A stretch of 64,000 nucleotides of DNA from Hydrogenispora ethanolica (GCF_004340685.1 NZ_SLUN01000014.1:62001-126000), one strand, 5' to 3'; counted from the first letter of the stretch, positions 41,207-50,617 are shown. Notes: a model not told the origin generated them from the letters alone. A program made the numbers and translations.

Positions 41207-42022
41207 TTAGAGAAAGAGCAGGAGGCTGACGGCCATGACCATCATGCCGGCGATCAATCCGTAAATCGCCAGGTGCGCCTCGCCGTACTCCCGGGCGGTC
41301 GGCAGCAGTTCGTCCAGGGAGATGAAGACCATGATCCCGGCCACCGCCGCGAAGAGGACTCCGAAGACGATGCCGTTGAAGAAAGAGGCCAGGATCAGAT
41401 AACCCACCAACGCCCCGAGCGGCTCGGCCAGGCCCGACAGGAACGAGAGCCGGAAGGCCTTGGCCCGGTCGCCGGTAGCGAAGAAGATCGGCACCGAGAC
41501 CGCGATGCCTTCGGGAATATTGTGGATGGCGATGGCCACGGCGATCATCACGCCCAGCGACGGATCTTTCAGGGCCGAGGTGAAGGTGGCCAGACCTTCG
41601 GGGAAATTATGGATGGCGATGGCCAGCGCCGTGAAGGAGCCCATCCGCAGCAGTTTCTGCTCCGGCGGCGCCGCGCCCCTTTCGGCCAGCTCTTCCACGT
41701 GCCGGAGCTCGTGGGGGTTCTCGGCGGAGGGGATCAGCTTGTCGATGATGGCGATCAAAAAGATCCCGGCAAAGAAGGCGGCCGCCGTCCACCAGGCCCC
41801 GGCGGTCTTGCCCAGTTCCGCCGTTAGCGCCTCGCGCGCTTTGACAAAGATCTCGATCATCGAGACATAGATCATCACGCCGGCCGAGAATCCCAGCGCC
41901 ACCGAGAGAAAACGGGTATTGGTCCGTTTGGTGAAAAAAGCCATAAAACTGCCGATTCCGGTCGCCAGCCCGGCAAAGACGGTCAAGCCGAACGCCAGCG
42001 CCACGTTGGATGCGTCAAACAT
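41207..42022 (-). CDS. ZIP-family metal transporter (ZupT-like)
   Basis: A 271-aa protein with eight predicted helices. Helix IV has the metal-binding histidine motif [14 protein letters not shown] and helix V the motif [14 protein letters not shown], both intact. A loop of the usual kind (about residues 95-125, [10 protein letters not shown]) carries two histidines. GTGxGSFxAF near the start fits the ZupT/GufA branch. Such proteins import Zn2+ and other divalent metals. The gene starts 3 bp after the stop of the YibE/F gene, so the two are cotranscribed. Confidence 0.93.
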   Translation of the reverse strand: MFDASNVALAFGLTVFAGLATGIGSFMAFFTKRTNTRFLSVALGFSAGVMIYVSMIEIFVKAREALTAELGKTAGAWWTAAAFFAGIFLIAIIDKLIPSAENPHELRHVEELAERGAAPPEQKLLRMGSFTALAIAIHNFPEGLATFTSALKDPSLGVMIAVAIAIHNIPEGIAVSVPIFFATGDRAKAFRLSFLSGLAEPLGALVGYLILASFFNGIVFGVLFAAVAGIMVFISLDELLPTAREYGEAHLAIYGLIAGMMVMAVSLLLFL

Positions 42023-42025
42023 CGC

Positions 42026-43255
42026 TCATTTCCTCCCATCCCATGTATTCCAATAGTCCCTCTCCGACGGCGGCGGTTCGGGATTGCCGTCCCGCGCTTT
42101 CCTGCCGAGCAGCGCGCCGGAGATGATCGCAGTCAGCGGAATCACCATCATCATGCCGATGCTGCCGGAGAGGGCTCGTACCACCTCGGTGGCCACGATG
42201 TCCAAATTAATGATCTTCAGCAGCGACTCCCGGTAGGCCATGAAGATCAGGATCAGCGGCATGGAGCTCCCGGTGTAGGCGAGGATCAGGGTATTGGCCA
42301 TGGTGCCCATAATGTCCCGCCCCACGTTCATTCCGGAACGGATCAACTGGCCCGTACCGAGCCCCGGATGGATCCGCCAGACTTCGTCCACGGCCGTGGC
42401 CACCGACATGCTGACATCCATCGCCGCGCCCAGGGCGCCGATGATGATTCCCGCGAATAACAGTCCTTGCACGTCCAGCTGAATATTTTGGGGCAGATGG
42501 AGCAGCATCGCCGCTTCCTCGCTCCCGAACCCGGTCAGATGGGCGGACTTCCCGGCGATGAGGGCGGTGAGGCCGGAGATGCCCACCCCGCCCAGGCTGC
42601 CGAGGATCGCCGCCAGGCTCTTCATGGTGAAGCCGCCGACCACCGTCAGAGTAATGGCGGTGGCGGCCAGGGCGATGACGATCGTCAGCGGCACCGGGGA
42701 GTAGCCGCGCAGGATTCCCGGGAGCAAGCCGCCCCAGATCAGAAGCAGCGTCAACAGGAGCGAGCAGAGCGCCTGGGCGCCCTTGCGCCAGCCGATGGCC
42801 AGAAGCAGCAGCACAAAGAGGAGGCCCAGGATATACAGCTGATGCTCGCGCAACAGATCGACGATGTAGGCCTCTCGGATCCTGCCGTCCTTCAGGGTCA
42901 GCGCGATGGTCACCGCGTCGCCGGGGGCCACCTTGATATTGAAGACCGGGTTGTCGGTATCGTAATGGAAGACCACGACTTCCCGGCCTTTGAATGTTCC
43001 GGAGGTAATGCGCACCTTCAGCCGCCGGCCGTCAGTGGGCTTGCGGCTGAGCGGATCGATTACCGATTCGTTGGAGATCTCCCGCAGAATCCGCGCTTTC
43101 ACCACGACTTCATGTTCCTGAAACGCTCCGGAGTCCGGACCGGGTCCGGACGGAACGCCGGAACCGCCGGCCGCGAGGACGCCGGCGGCGCCGAGACAGA
43201 GGACGAAGAGTAAAAAGCCGATGAACGCGATGGGTTTCTTGGTCGGTACGGTCAT
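42026..43255 (-). CDS. YibE/F-family membrane protein
   Basis: A 409-aa protein. Signal/first helix PIAFIGFLLFVLCLGAAGVL, a soluble beta-rich region (residues about 40-145, VVVKARILREIS, FKGREVVVFHYDT), then about eight membrane helices with the YibE/F core: LLTLLLIWGGLLPGILRGYSP, GALGAAMDVSMSVATAVDE and NTLILAYTGSSMPLILIFM. Function not established. ATG 43255 is chosen for the ribosome site AAGGAG; the frame is open 29 codons upstream. First gene of a two-gene operon with the ZIP transporter. Confidence 0.92.
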   Translation of the reverse strand: MTVPTKKPIAFIGFLLFVLCLGAAGVLAAGGSGVPSGPGPDSGAFQEHEVVVKARILREISNESVIDPLSRKPTDGRRLKVRITSGTFKGREVVVFHYDTDNPVFNIKVAPGDAVTIALTLKDGRIREAYIVDLLREHQLYILGLLFVLLLLAIGWRKGAQALCSLLLTLLLIWGGLLPGILRGYSPVPLTIVIALAATAITLTVVGGFTMKSLAAILGSLGGVGISGLTALIAGKSAHLTGFGSEEAAMLLHLPQNIQLDVQGLLFAGIIIGALGAAMDVSMSVATAVDEVWRIHPGLGTGQLIRSGMNVGRDIMGTMANTLILAYTGSSMPLILIFMAYRESLLKIINLDIVATEVVRALSGSIGMMMVIPLTAIISGALLGRKARDGNPEPPPSERDYWNTWDGRK

Positions 43256-43529
43256 GAGAACTCCTTGCCTGCGATGAGGATGATGGTTGTTCAAATGACA
43301 GTTCGACGCCTCCGGAAGGGATTCCTTTATTTCGCCGTTCAACTGGAATCCGTGGTTTTTTGCTACCCGATCTCCAATCGCCGTGAATTCCGGACCTCGC
43401 TTCGTCCCTAAAACCGCTTGCTTCGTCCAAGCTTTCTCATGGTTCCGTCCGCTTCACCCAGCCCCCTAATATATCAGTCGATCCGCCTTCGTGTCAGGTA
43501 TGGTCTTTCGTCCAACTAGGATATTCTTC

Positions 43530-43705
43530 ATCCTTGTTAGGATGAAAGCCATCCTTGTAAGGGATGTCTCGATCCTTTCAAAGGATCTTGCGATCCTTGT
43601 AAGGTATGCCATGATCCGTGTAAGGGATGATCTTCATCCTTGTAAGGGATCCGATGATCCTTTCATAGGATCCTGCGATCCTTTCTTCCCGAAGGTTCAT
43701 CCTAG
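43530..43705. repeat. 21-bp periodic array of ATCCTT palindromes
   Basis: ATCCTT or a close variant begins at 43530, 43551, 43572, 43593, 43614, 43636, 43657, 43678 and 43699: a 21-bp step with one 22-bp step. Several units are full small hairpins (GATCCTTTCAAAGGATC, GATCCTTTCATAGGATC, CATCCTTGTTAGGATG). The gap 43256-43984 (729 bp) contains no supported gene; both strands show heptapeptide-repeat frames caused by the period. Confidence 0.82.
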
Positions 43706-43711
43706 CATCCC

Positions 43712-43866
43712 GAAGCCTTCGGGAACAATCCCGGAGGTTCCGGGATAAAGGACCAAAGCTTCGGGATGCTTCCCCAAACCCCGGGGAAAGAAGACGGAGA
43801 CTTCGGGAAACATCCCCGAAGCCCGGGGAAGAAGGACCAGCCTTCGGGGAAGCATCCCCGGTTCCC
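43712..43866. repeat. Array of CCCGAAG/CTTCGGG palindromes with about 21-bp period
   Basis: Directly adjoining the ATCCTT array. CGGG cores at about 43720, 43741, 43762, 43783, 43804, 43824 and 43845 (steps of 20-22, mostly 21). Hairpins such as CCCGAAGCCTTCGGG, ACCCCGGGG and CCCCGAAGCCCGGGG alternate. The same core as the isolated hairpin at 2768. Confidence 0.75.
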
Positions 43867-43940
43867 ATCCCGGCAGGTTTTGGGTCTCATTGGTTTATCC
43901 GGCCTCGGTTGACAGACTCAAAGCTCCTTCGGCCGGAAAC

Positions 43941-43971
43941 AAAAAACGGGGAGGATCTCGCCTCCCCGTTT
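43941..43971 (-). terminator. Terminator of the outer-membrane protein gene
   Basis: On the minus strand AAACGGGGAGG pairs with CCTCCCCGTTT, followed by TTTTGTTT, starting 14 bp after the stop codon. Confidence 0.9.
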
Positions 43972-43984
43972 GCACGCTTCGGGC

Positions 43985-44827
43985 CTAAAACTTGTATTCC
44001 GCGGTCAGCGCCAGGCCGCCGGTGGAGTTTTTCACCTTCACCCCGGGGAGCTCGACCATTTTGTACTCCATCCAGGTCTGGGTATATCCGGCCTTCAGGC
44101 TCCAAGCCTCGTTGATGGCGTAACGGGCGTACAGTTCCAGCTCGGACGAGGAAGGATCGTCCATGTCGGTTTTGGCTTGCGCCGCAAAATAGCCGGAATC
44201 CCCTGCGGCGAAACTTTCCTCTGTTTCCTCGGGGAAAGTCGCTGTCAAATCGCCGCTCAACTCGCCGTCGGGATCGAACATATAGCGGTAGACCGCGCCC
44301 AGCTCCAGGTTTTCGGCCGGCCGGTAATTGCCGGCGACTCCGGCGTAGGCTCCGGAATATTTTTGCCGGACGTTGCCCGTTCCGCTGATTACTCCGTCAT
44401 CATCGGGGAGCGCGGCATTCAATTGAAGCTTTGTCTTATACCGCGCATAACCGACCAAGCCGCTGAGTTTGAAGGAGTCGTTCACCTGCCAGTTCAGCGC
44501 GGCCTCCGCCCGGAGGGCGGTCGTTTCATCCAGATCAAGATCGGCATATGCGGGATAAATATCGAGTCTTGCCAAATCGGCGTTTCCCCAGTTGTATTTG
44601 GCGGAGAAGGAGAGCCAATCGGCGGGCAGGTACTTCAGTTCGGCGAAATAGCTGTTGCCTGGAGTATCGAGTTTGACTTTTCCGAAGTCCGAAATTTCGA
44701 CGGTCAGTTCGTTGTCGGTTTTTTCATAACCGAACCCCACCTGGAAGTCGTTGGCGGCCTGGGCCGCCATTGCCAGGCCGAAGACCATGACCAGAGTCGC
44801 CAGGAGAACCGAGATCATCCGTTTCAT
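43985..44827 (-). CDS. Outer-membrane beta-barrel protein
   Basis: A 280-aa secreted protein. Signal peptide MISVLLATLVMVFGLAMAAQA with cleavage before ANDF. The mature part consists of alternating strands with aromatic ends (FQVGFGYEKTDNEL, YFAELKYLPADWLSFSAKYNW, NLELGAVYRYMF, ELYARYAINEAWSLKAGYTQ) and ends LALTAEYKF, with the C-terminal Phe used by the BAM machine. This suggests a 12- to 14-strand barrel. Start at 44827 has GGAAGGGAATTGG before it. Divergent from the next barrel gene. Function (porin, adhesin) unknown. Confidence 0.85.
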   Translation of the reverse strand: MKRMISVLLATLVMVFGLAMAAQAANDFQVGFGYEKTDNELTVEISDFGKVKLDTPGNSYFAELKYLPADWLSFSAKYNWGNADLARLDIYPAYADLDLDETTALRAEAALNWQVNDSFKLSGLVGYARYKTKLQLNAALPDDDGVISGTGNVRQKYSGAYAGVAGNYRPAENLELGAVYRYMFDPDGELSGDLTATFPEETEESFAAGDSGYFAAQAKTDMDDPSSSELELYARYAINEAWSLKAGYTQTWMEYKMVELPGVKVKNSTGGLALTAEYKF

Positions 44828-45043
44828 CCAATTCCCTTCCTTTTCATAAAAAGTTTGCGGCCCTTCAGGACCGCTATTATGTATGTGTAGGAGGTTTTGG
44901 AAATATGCGAACATTCCGGGCCAAAATGGCAGACCAGAGCATGGTGTTTTCTGGAGTGGCCGGGCGGATGGGAACAGGGCTCAAATCCCGCCCGGGAAAG
45001 CGTTTGACCGCAAAACGTTTTTGATACATTCGTGGAGAAATGG

Positions 45044-45072
45044 TTGTTTTGGAAACTTTTTCATGTTACAAT
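45044..45072 (+). promoter_or_regulatory. Promoter of the second barrel gene
   Basis: TTGTTT (45044-45049) and TACAAT (45067-45072) are 17 bp apart; the gene starts 60 bp later. The remainder of the gap 44828-45131 shows no gene. Confidence 0.65.
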
Positions 45073-45131
45073 TTGAATGTTTGAAAAACATTTAGTTTTA
45101 TGGCGGATTTCATATTTTGGGGGTGTTTTGA

Positions 45132-45836
45132 TTGAATTGGCAGATGAAAAGCTGGATGATTGGGCTGTTGACAGCGCTGCTCATCCTGGGAGCGACGGGT
45201 CTGGCGCTGGCCGAGGCCAACGATCGGGAGTTTTATGTGAAGGTCAGTATGCAGAATTTCGGGTTGGAGGATGATTTCCAATGGTCCGCTCTTTATGCGA
45301 CAGAGGATAAGAGCAAAGTTGTGGCTGTACCGAAACTGGGATCCCATAATGGAGCGGGATTGACGATTGGCGAACGGATTGGCCGGATAGCCGGGGAGTT
45401 AAGCTTTTACAGGACGGGATTGCCGACCAGTTTTCAATTCGCGGAAGGCGGGAATGTCTTCCATAGCAGCGACAGTGACTGTGATCTGATCAGTCTGGAT
45501 TTTAAGTATTATTTCGTCGATCCACGCGAAAACAATTTAGCGCTGTATGGATTGTTAGGATACAGCCATGCCAGGGTCAAAGTGGATGATAATGTCGGGT
45601 ATTTTGCCAGCGATGGCACTTTATTGGGCTCGGATGATTCCAAGTTCGATGGATCCGGCTACAATGCCGGCATCGGATTCCTTTATCAATTCGACCGTAT
45701 CGCTTTGGATGGGGCGATCCTGTATAACGGACTTCGTTTTGACCGCATCAAGTTCGGAGGCACGGAGTATAAACCGGATCCCCGGCTTAAGAGTTCCACC
45801 ACGGTGGTCCGCTTGGGAGCGGTTTACCGGTTCTGA
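45132..45836 (+). CDS. Small outer-membrane beta-barrel protein
   Basis: A 234-aa protein with signal peptide (SWMIGLLTALLILGATGLALA) and a mature part made of beta hairpins: REFYVKVSMQNFGL, ISLDFKYYFVDPRENNLALY, YNAGIGFLYQFDRIALDGAI and the last strand STTVVRLGAVYRF, ending in Phe. This is typical of 8- to 10-strand OmpX/OmpW/opacity-type barrels. TTG 45132 with GGGGGTG ahead, or ATG 45144, may be the start. It follows its own promoter, back to back with the other barrel gene. Confidence 0.83.
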   Translation: MNWQMKSWMIGLLTALLILGATGLALAEANDREFYVKVSMQNFGLEDDFQWSALYATEDKSKVVAVPKLGSHNGAGLTIGERIGRIAGELSFYRTGLPTSFQFAEGGNVFHSSDSDCDLISLDFKYYFVDPRENNLALYGLLGYSHARVKVDDNVGYFASDGTLLGSDDSKFDGSGYNAGIGFLYQFDRIALDGAILYNGLRFDRIKFGGTEYKPDPRLKSSTTVVRLGAVYRF

Positions 45837-46062
45837 AACGAAAAGCAAGGTTTTGTCATGGTCCCCCTCGCTGCTGAACTGCTCCCAGTGGAGCATCGGA
45901 GCAGAGAATGGGAAGTTTCAGAAGTTGCTATCCTAAAAACATCTTCCAACCGGCACAAAGCAAAAAAATCCACCGAAAAGCACCTGATGAACTCAGTTGC
46001 TTGGGGTTTGGATGAATTGATTCAGGCTGTTTCTTCTTCGATCTGCTCTTGGACGGTTACTT

Positions 46063-46428
46063 TCATCACCATCTGTACCCAGAACCGGTTATATTTATTG
46101 GGCAAAAATGAAAACGGGACAATGATCTTGAATGAAGCAGGGCGGATGGTGGCAACGGTTTGGAATGAAATCCCCCGACATTATAGCGGTTTTGCCATCC
46201 ATGAATTTGTCGTCATGCCGAATCACAGCCACGGAATCATCGAAATCGTGACAATGATAGGGGCAGGCCCCCGTGCCTGCCCCGGTGGAACATGCAATCG
46301 ATCGCCCCGGTGGAACATGCAATCATCGTGCCTGCCCCGGTGGAACATGCAATCGCCACGATCTAACAACCACGGAACGGGCAACCACAGGATACCGGAT
46401 GTGATGGGCAATCATGCGTGGGGCAAAG
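46063..46428 (+). pseudogene. Decayed RAYT fragment, tandem copy A
   Basis: From TFITICTQNRLYLLGKN through VVMPNHSHGIIEI the protein matches the intact transposase at 3612; it then enters REP hairpins (GRACPGGTC) and ends. The catalytic-tyrosine half is missing, and sequence before 46063 is unrelated. The HUH motif reads H-S-H. Not functional. Confidence 0.82.
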
Positions 46429-46914
46429 ATGACCTATAATCCCGAAATCCATCATCGTCGTTCCATTCGTCTGATAAGGATACGACTATTCGCGCCAGAC
46501 CATATTTCATCACCATCTGTACCCAGAACCGGTTATATTTATTGGGCAAAAATGAAAACGGGACAATGATCTTGAATGAAGCAGGGCGGATGGTGGCAAC
46601 GGTTTGGAATGAAATCCCCCAACATTATAGCGGTTTTGCCATCCATGAATTTGTCGTCATGCCGAATCACAGCCACGGAATCATCGAAATCATGGCAATG
46701 GTAGGGGCAGGCCCCCGTGCCTGCCCCTGGTGGAACATGCAATCGCCCCGGTGGAACATGCAATCATCGTGCCTGCCCCGGTGGAACATGCAATCATCGT
46801 GCCTGCCCCGGTGGAACATGCAATCGCCACGATCTAACAACCACGGAACGGGCAACCACATGATACCGGATGTGATGGGCAACCATGCGTGGGGCAACCG
46901 TGTGTGGGGCAAAG
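46429..46914 (+). pseudogene. Decayed RAYT fragment, tandem copy B
   Basis: Starts with the family N-terminus (ATGACCTATAATCCCGAAATC) but a 1-bp insertion near 46474 shifts the frame (CTGATAAGG instead of CTGAAAGG). The HUH region is intact in a second frame. It ends in hairpin repeats without the tyrosine helix. The period to copy C is 486 bp. Confidence 0.83.
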
Positions 46915-47480
46915 ATGACCTATAATCCCGAAATCCATCATCGTCGTTCCATTCGTCTGATAAGGATACGACTATTCGCGCCAGACCATATTTCATCACC
47001 ATCTGTATCCAGAACCGGTTATATTTATTGGGCAAAAATGAAAACGGGACAATGATCTTGAATGAAGCAGGGCGGATGGTGGCAACGGTTTGGAATGAAA
47101 TCCCCCAACATTATAGCGGTTTTGCCATCCATGAATTTGTCGTCATGCCGAATCACAGCCACGGAATCATCGAAATCATGGCAATGGTAGGGGCAGGCCC
47201 CCGTGCCTGCCCCGGTGGAACATGCAATCATCGTGCCTGCCCCGGTGGAACATGCAATCGCCACGATCTCGAACACCCACGGAACGGGCAAACACATGAT
47301 ACCGGATGTGATGGGCAACCGTGTGTGGGGCAACCATGCGTGGGGCAACCATGCGTGGGGCAACCATACGTGGGGCAACCACAGGGGGTTGCCCCTACGG
47401 AAATCCCGGTGGATATTTCGGTGGGCATGATGAAAACAATGGGTTCGGCGGCGGGAACGTACGGTTCTGTGAGGGGTGGG
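46915..47480 (+). pseudogene. Decayed RAYT fragment, tandem copy C
   Basis: Same start and same frameshift as copy B, so both derive from one already broken copy by tandem duplication. It extends further, through GGGGCAACC/GGTTGCCCC hairpin and PTEIPVDISVGMMKTMGS, and stops before the tyrosine region. The sequence 47481-47667 after it has no recognised feature except the start of the next gene. Confidence 0.83.
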
Positions 47481-47667
47481 GTCCGCGAAGGCTCCATCTA
47501 CTCGACTGTATGGATTGAAACCGGGGGAGACTGTTGAATTTTTTTCCGTGAACCCCATTGATGCGCCCCCCGTCGATCGAAAATAACACGAAGATTACAC
47601 CGCGATGACCAAATCCCGCCCCCTCGCATATCCTATACCATTGTCACAAGATGAGGAGCTGGTATGG

Positions 47668-49509
47668 ATGTGCGGAATAGCCGGATGGGTGGACTGGGAG
47701 GCGGATCTGACCCGGGAGCGGGCGCTGCTGGAAGAGATGACGCGGCGGTTGTCGGACCGGGGACCGGACGCCGAGGGGTACTGGACGTCCCGGCACGCGG
47801 CCATCGGCCACCGGCGGCTGATCGTGGTCGATCCGGCGGGCGGCTGGCAGCCGATGATCAAGCGCTACGGGGAACGGACCTATGTGCTGACCTACAATGG
47901 CGAGCTTTACAATACGGCGGAGGTCCGCGCCGAGCTGGAGGCGAAGGGGCACCGTTTCGATTCGTATTCCGATACCGAAGTGGTGCTGGTCGCCTATATC
48001 GAATGGGGCCCGGACTGCGTCGAACGCTTCAACGGCATTTATGCCATTGGGATCTGGAGCGAATATGACCAATCGTTGTTTCTGGCCCGCGACCGGATGG
48101 GCGTGAAGCCGTTGTTCTATTGCCTCCGGGGCGGGACGCTGATCTTCGGTTCGGAGATCAAGGCCTTACTGGCGCATCCCCGGGTCGAGGCGGTGCTCGA
48201 CCGGGACGGCGTCGCCGAGATCTTCGGGCTGGGTCCGGCCCGCACCCCCGGCAAGGGAGTCTTAAAAGGGATCGCCGAGGTCCGTCCCGGCTACTGGCTG
48301 CTCTATGACCGGGCCAACGGCTTGAAACAGCGGCAGTATTGGGAGCTGGAGAGCCGGCCCCATACCGACGGCTTGGAGACCACGGTGGAGCGGGTACGGG
48401 AGCTGGTGGTTGACGCGATCCGGCGGCAGCTGGTCTCCGATGTCCCGGTCTGCACTTTCCTCTCGGGCGGCCTCGACTCCAGCGTCATTTCGACGGTGGC
48501 GGCCCGCGACTACCAGGCGGAGGGGAAAGAGCCGCTCCGGACCTTCTCCATCGATTACCGCGACAACGATAAATACTTCAAGCCCAGCGCCTTCCAGCCC
48601 AACCCCGATCAGCCCTGGATCGAGCGGATGGCGGGCTTTTTGGGGACCCGCCATTTCCCGGTGGTGGTCGATACGCCCGAGGTTTACGAAGCGCTGCGCG
48701 GGGCGGTGCTGGCCCGCGATCTGCCGGGCATGGCCGACATCGACTCTTCGTTGTGGCTCTTCTGCCGGGAGATTAAGAAAGAGGCCACGGTGGCCCTGTC
48801 GGGGGAGTGCGCCGACGAAGTATTCGGCGGATATCCCTGGTTTCACCGGCCGGAAGCGGTGGCGGCCGATACTTTCCCCTGGTCCCTGGCGGTGGATTTC
48901 CGCAGCCGGTTGCTGGCTCCTGAATGGCGCGACCAGATCGATCTTCGCCGCTATGTCACGGACCGCTACCGGGAGACCTTGGCCGAGGTGCCGCGCCTGC
49001 CGGGCGAGGACCCCACCGAAGAGCGGCGGCGGGAGCTCTTTTATCTCAATCTGCACTGGTTCATGCAGGTACTGTTAGACCGGAAGGACCGGATGAGCAT
49101 GGCTCACGGCTTGGAGGTCCGGGTTCCTTACTGCGACCACCGGATCGTGGAATACGTCTGGAATATTCCCTGGGCCATGAAGACCTGCGAGGGCCGGGAG
49201 AAGGGAATCCTGCGGCGGGCCGTCGCGGATATGCTTCCCGAAGATGTCGTCTGGCGCAAGAAAAGCCCCTACCCCAAGACCCATAACCCCGACTATTTCG
49301 AGCGGGTGAAGCGGGAGCTCCAGACCATCCTGGAGGCCCCGGACAACCGCCTGCGGGAGTTGATCGACGTCTCGACCCTGGCCGCCGCGGTGCAACAGCC
49401 CGATTTCAACGTCCCCTGGTTCGGCCAGCTGATGACGGTGCCTCAGCTATTGGCCTATCTGATCCAACTGGAGATCTGGCTGAAGGAATACCGGGTGGTC
49501 ATCGAGTAG
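47668..49509 (+). CDS. asnB: Asparagine synthase (glutamine-hydrolysing), AsnB type
   Basis: A 613-aa enzyme: aspartate + glutamine + ATP to asparagine + glutamate. The N-terminal glutaminase domain begins MCGIAGWVDW, with the catalytic Cys directly after the removed Met, which fixes the start at 47668; GAGGAG lies about 10 bp ahead. Further: LSDRGPDAEGYW, HRRLIVVDP, TYNGELYN. The synthetase domain has the PP-loop FLSGGLDSSVIS, ALSGECADEVFGGY and KDRMSMAHGLEVRVPY. Length is normal. It stands alone between transposase remnants and a repeat block. Confidence 0.95.
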   Translation: MCGIAGWVDWEADLTRERALLEEMTRRLSDRGPDAEGYWTSRHAAIGHRRLIVVDPAGGWQPMIKRYGERTYVLTYNGELYNTAEVRAELEAKGHRFDSYSDTEVVLVAYIEWGPDCVERFNGIYAIGIWSEYDQSLFLARDRMGVKPLFYCLRGGTLIFGSEIKALLAHPRVEAVLDRDGVAEIFGLGPARTPGKGVLKGIAEVRPGYWLLYDRANGLKQRQYWELESRPHTDGLETTVERVRELVVDAIRRQLVSDVPVCTFLSGGLDSSVISTVAARDYQAEGKEPLRTFSIDYRDNDKYFKPSAFQPNPDQPWIERMAGFLGTRHFPVVVDTPEVYEALRGAVLARDLPGMADIDSSLWLFCREIKKEATVALSGECADEVFGGYPWFHRPEAVAADTFPWSLAVDFRSRLLAPEWRDQIDLRRYVTDRYRETLAEVPRLPGEDPTEERRRELFYLNLHWFMQVLLDRKDRMSMAHGLEVRVPYCDHRIVEYVWNIPWAMKTCEGREKGILRRAVADMLPEDVVWRKKSPYPKTHNPDYFERVKRELQTILEAPDNRLRELIDVSTLAAAVQQPDFNVPWFGQLMTVPQLLAYLIQLEIWLKEYRVVIE

Positions 49510-49510
49510 G

Positions 49511-50150
49511 ACCGCTCAAGGAATCGTCGCGACAAATCGAAAGAGAATCCGCATCGGTCAACCGGGTCACGAGGCCCGCCAGGGGTACGTCAAAGTCCTG
49601 TCCTTTCATTCTCCCGCAGAGGCGCAGAGACGCTGAGAAAAAATGAAACGAGGGTTGTTGATTTTCATGCGGCTAAACTCTGCGCCTCTGCGGGAGTAAT
49701 CAATCTTAAGACTTGTTTTCGTTTCAAGGAAAAGTCGCGACAAATCGAAAGAGAATCCGCATCGGCCAACCGGGTCACGAGGCCCGCCAGGGGTACGTCA
49801 AAGTCCTGTCCTTTCATTCTCCCGCAGAGGCGCTGAGACGCTGAGAAAAAATGAAACGAGGGTTGTTGATTTATGCAAAAACTCTGCGCCTTTGCACCTC
49901 TGCGGGAGTAATCAATCTTAAGACTGGTTTTCGTTTCAAGGAATCGTCGAGACAAATCGAAAGAGAATCCGCATCGGCAACCGGGGTCACACGAGGCCTC
50001 GCCAGGGGTACGTCAAAGTCCTATCCATTCATTCTCCCGCAGAGGCGCTGAGACGCTAAGAAAAACGAAACGAGGGTTATTGATTTTCATGCGACTAAAC
50101 TCTGCACCTTTGCGCCTCTGCGGGAGTAATGAATCTTTAACTTTTGACTT
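49511..50150. repeat. Three direct repeats of about 210 bp with inner inverted repeats
   Basis: Units begin at 49531, 49739 and 49951 with GACAAATCGAAAGAGAATCC. Each contains CTCCCGCAGAGGCGC and, 60-70 bp later, GCGCCTCTGCGGGAG or a variant, able to form a long hairpin. Copies differ by small indels and a variable centre. No frame is conserved. It looks like a palindromic, non-coding mobile or repeated element that was tandemly amplified. It fills most of the gap 49510-50272. Confidence 0.85.
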
Positions 50151-50272
50151 TGACGAGCCCGTGCGAGAGTTCGGTTCATTCCTTTTCTTGGAAATGAAAT
50201 GTTTACTATCATGGAAGATTCCTTTGAAATGTCTTTGAAACCCTTCCGTTCTTGGATTTTTCGGACAAAACC

Positions 50273-50301
50273 TTGACAAACTGGGTCTTTTGACCTACAA
50301 T
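50273..50301 (+). promoter_or_regulatory. Promoter of the type IV pilus operon
   Basis: TTGACA (50273-50278), 17-bp spacer, TACAAT (50296-50301): near-consensus sigma-A promoter. The first gene starts at 50618, so the leader is about 310 nt. I see no known riboswitch in it. Confidence 0.85.
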
Positions 50302-50617
50302 GAAATTACCGATAATTTACAGTTAATTTACAGGCGTTTCAATTGGGAATTGTTTTAAACCTTTATTAATCCCAAGGTACGGCTGTTTTTAATCTTCATC
50401 GTGTATTACTAATCATAACGAACGTAGCGATTCGGTCAGGGATTGCATTTGTAAAACGGAATATTCCGGATTTCGGATCGATCGCTCGTTGGCATCATTT
50501 CATCTTTAAACCTTGGGCCGCTTTGGGAGTTGTAATTTTGATGATTTCCTGATGCGGCTGTTTCTTACGGAAGATTTTTAAGTCGGTATTTTACGTCGGT
50601 ATACGGAGCAACTACCC

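Noticed and set aside
43530-43866. CRISPR array
   Set aside because: Units are 21 bp in total with no repeat-spacer structure, and no cas genes are near.
43491-43868. Heptapeptide-repeat frames on both strands in the palindrome arrays
   Set aside because: Open frames on both strands result from the 21-bp period; no start signals.
45858-46062. Extension of the transposase copy A frame to the left
   Set aside because: The upstream sequence does not resemble the family N-terminus; the open frame is accidental.
49531-50150. CRISPR or IS element
   Set aside because: Repeats of about 210 bp are directly adjoining and carry no transposase frame or terminal repeats that I can define.
50302-50617. 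c-di-GMP riboswitch in the pilus leader
   Set aside because: The conserved GEMM core motifs were looked for by eye and not found.
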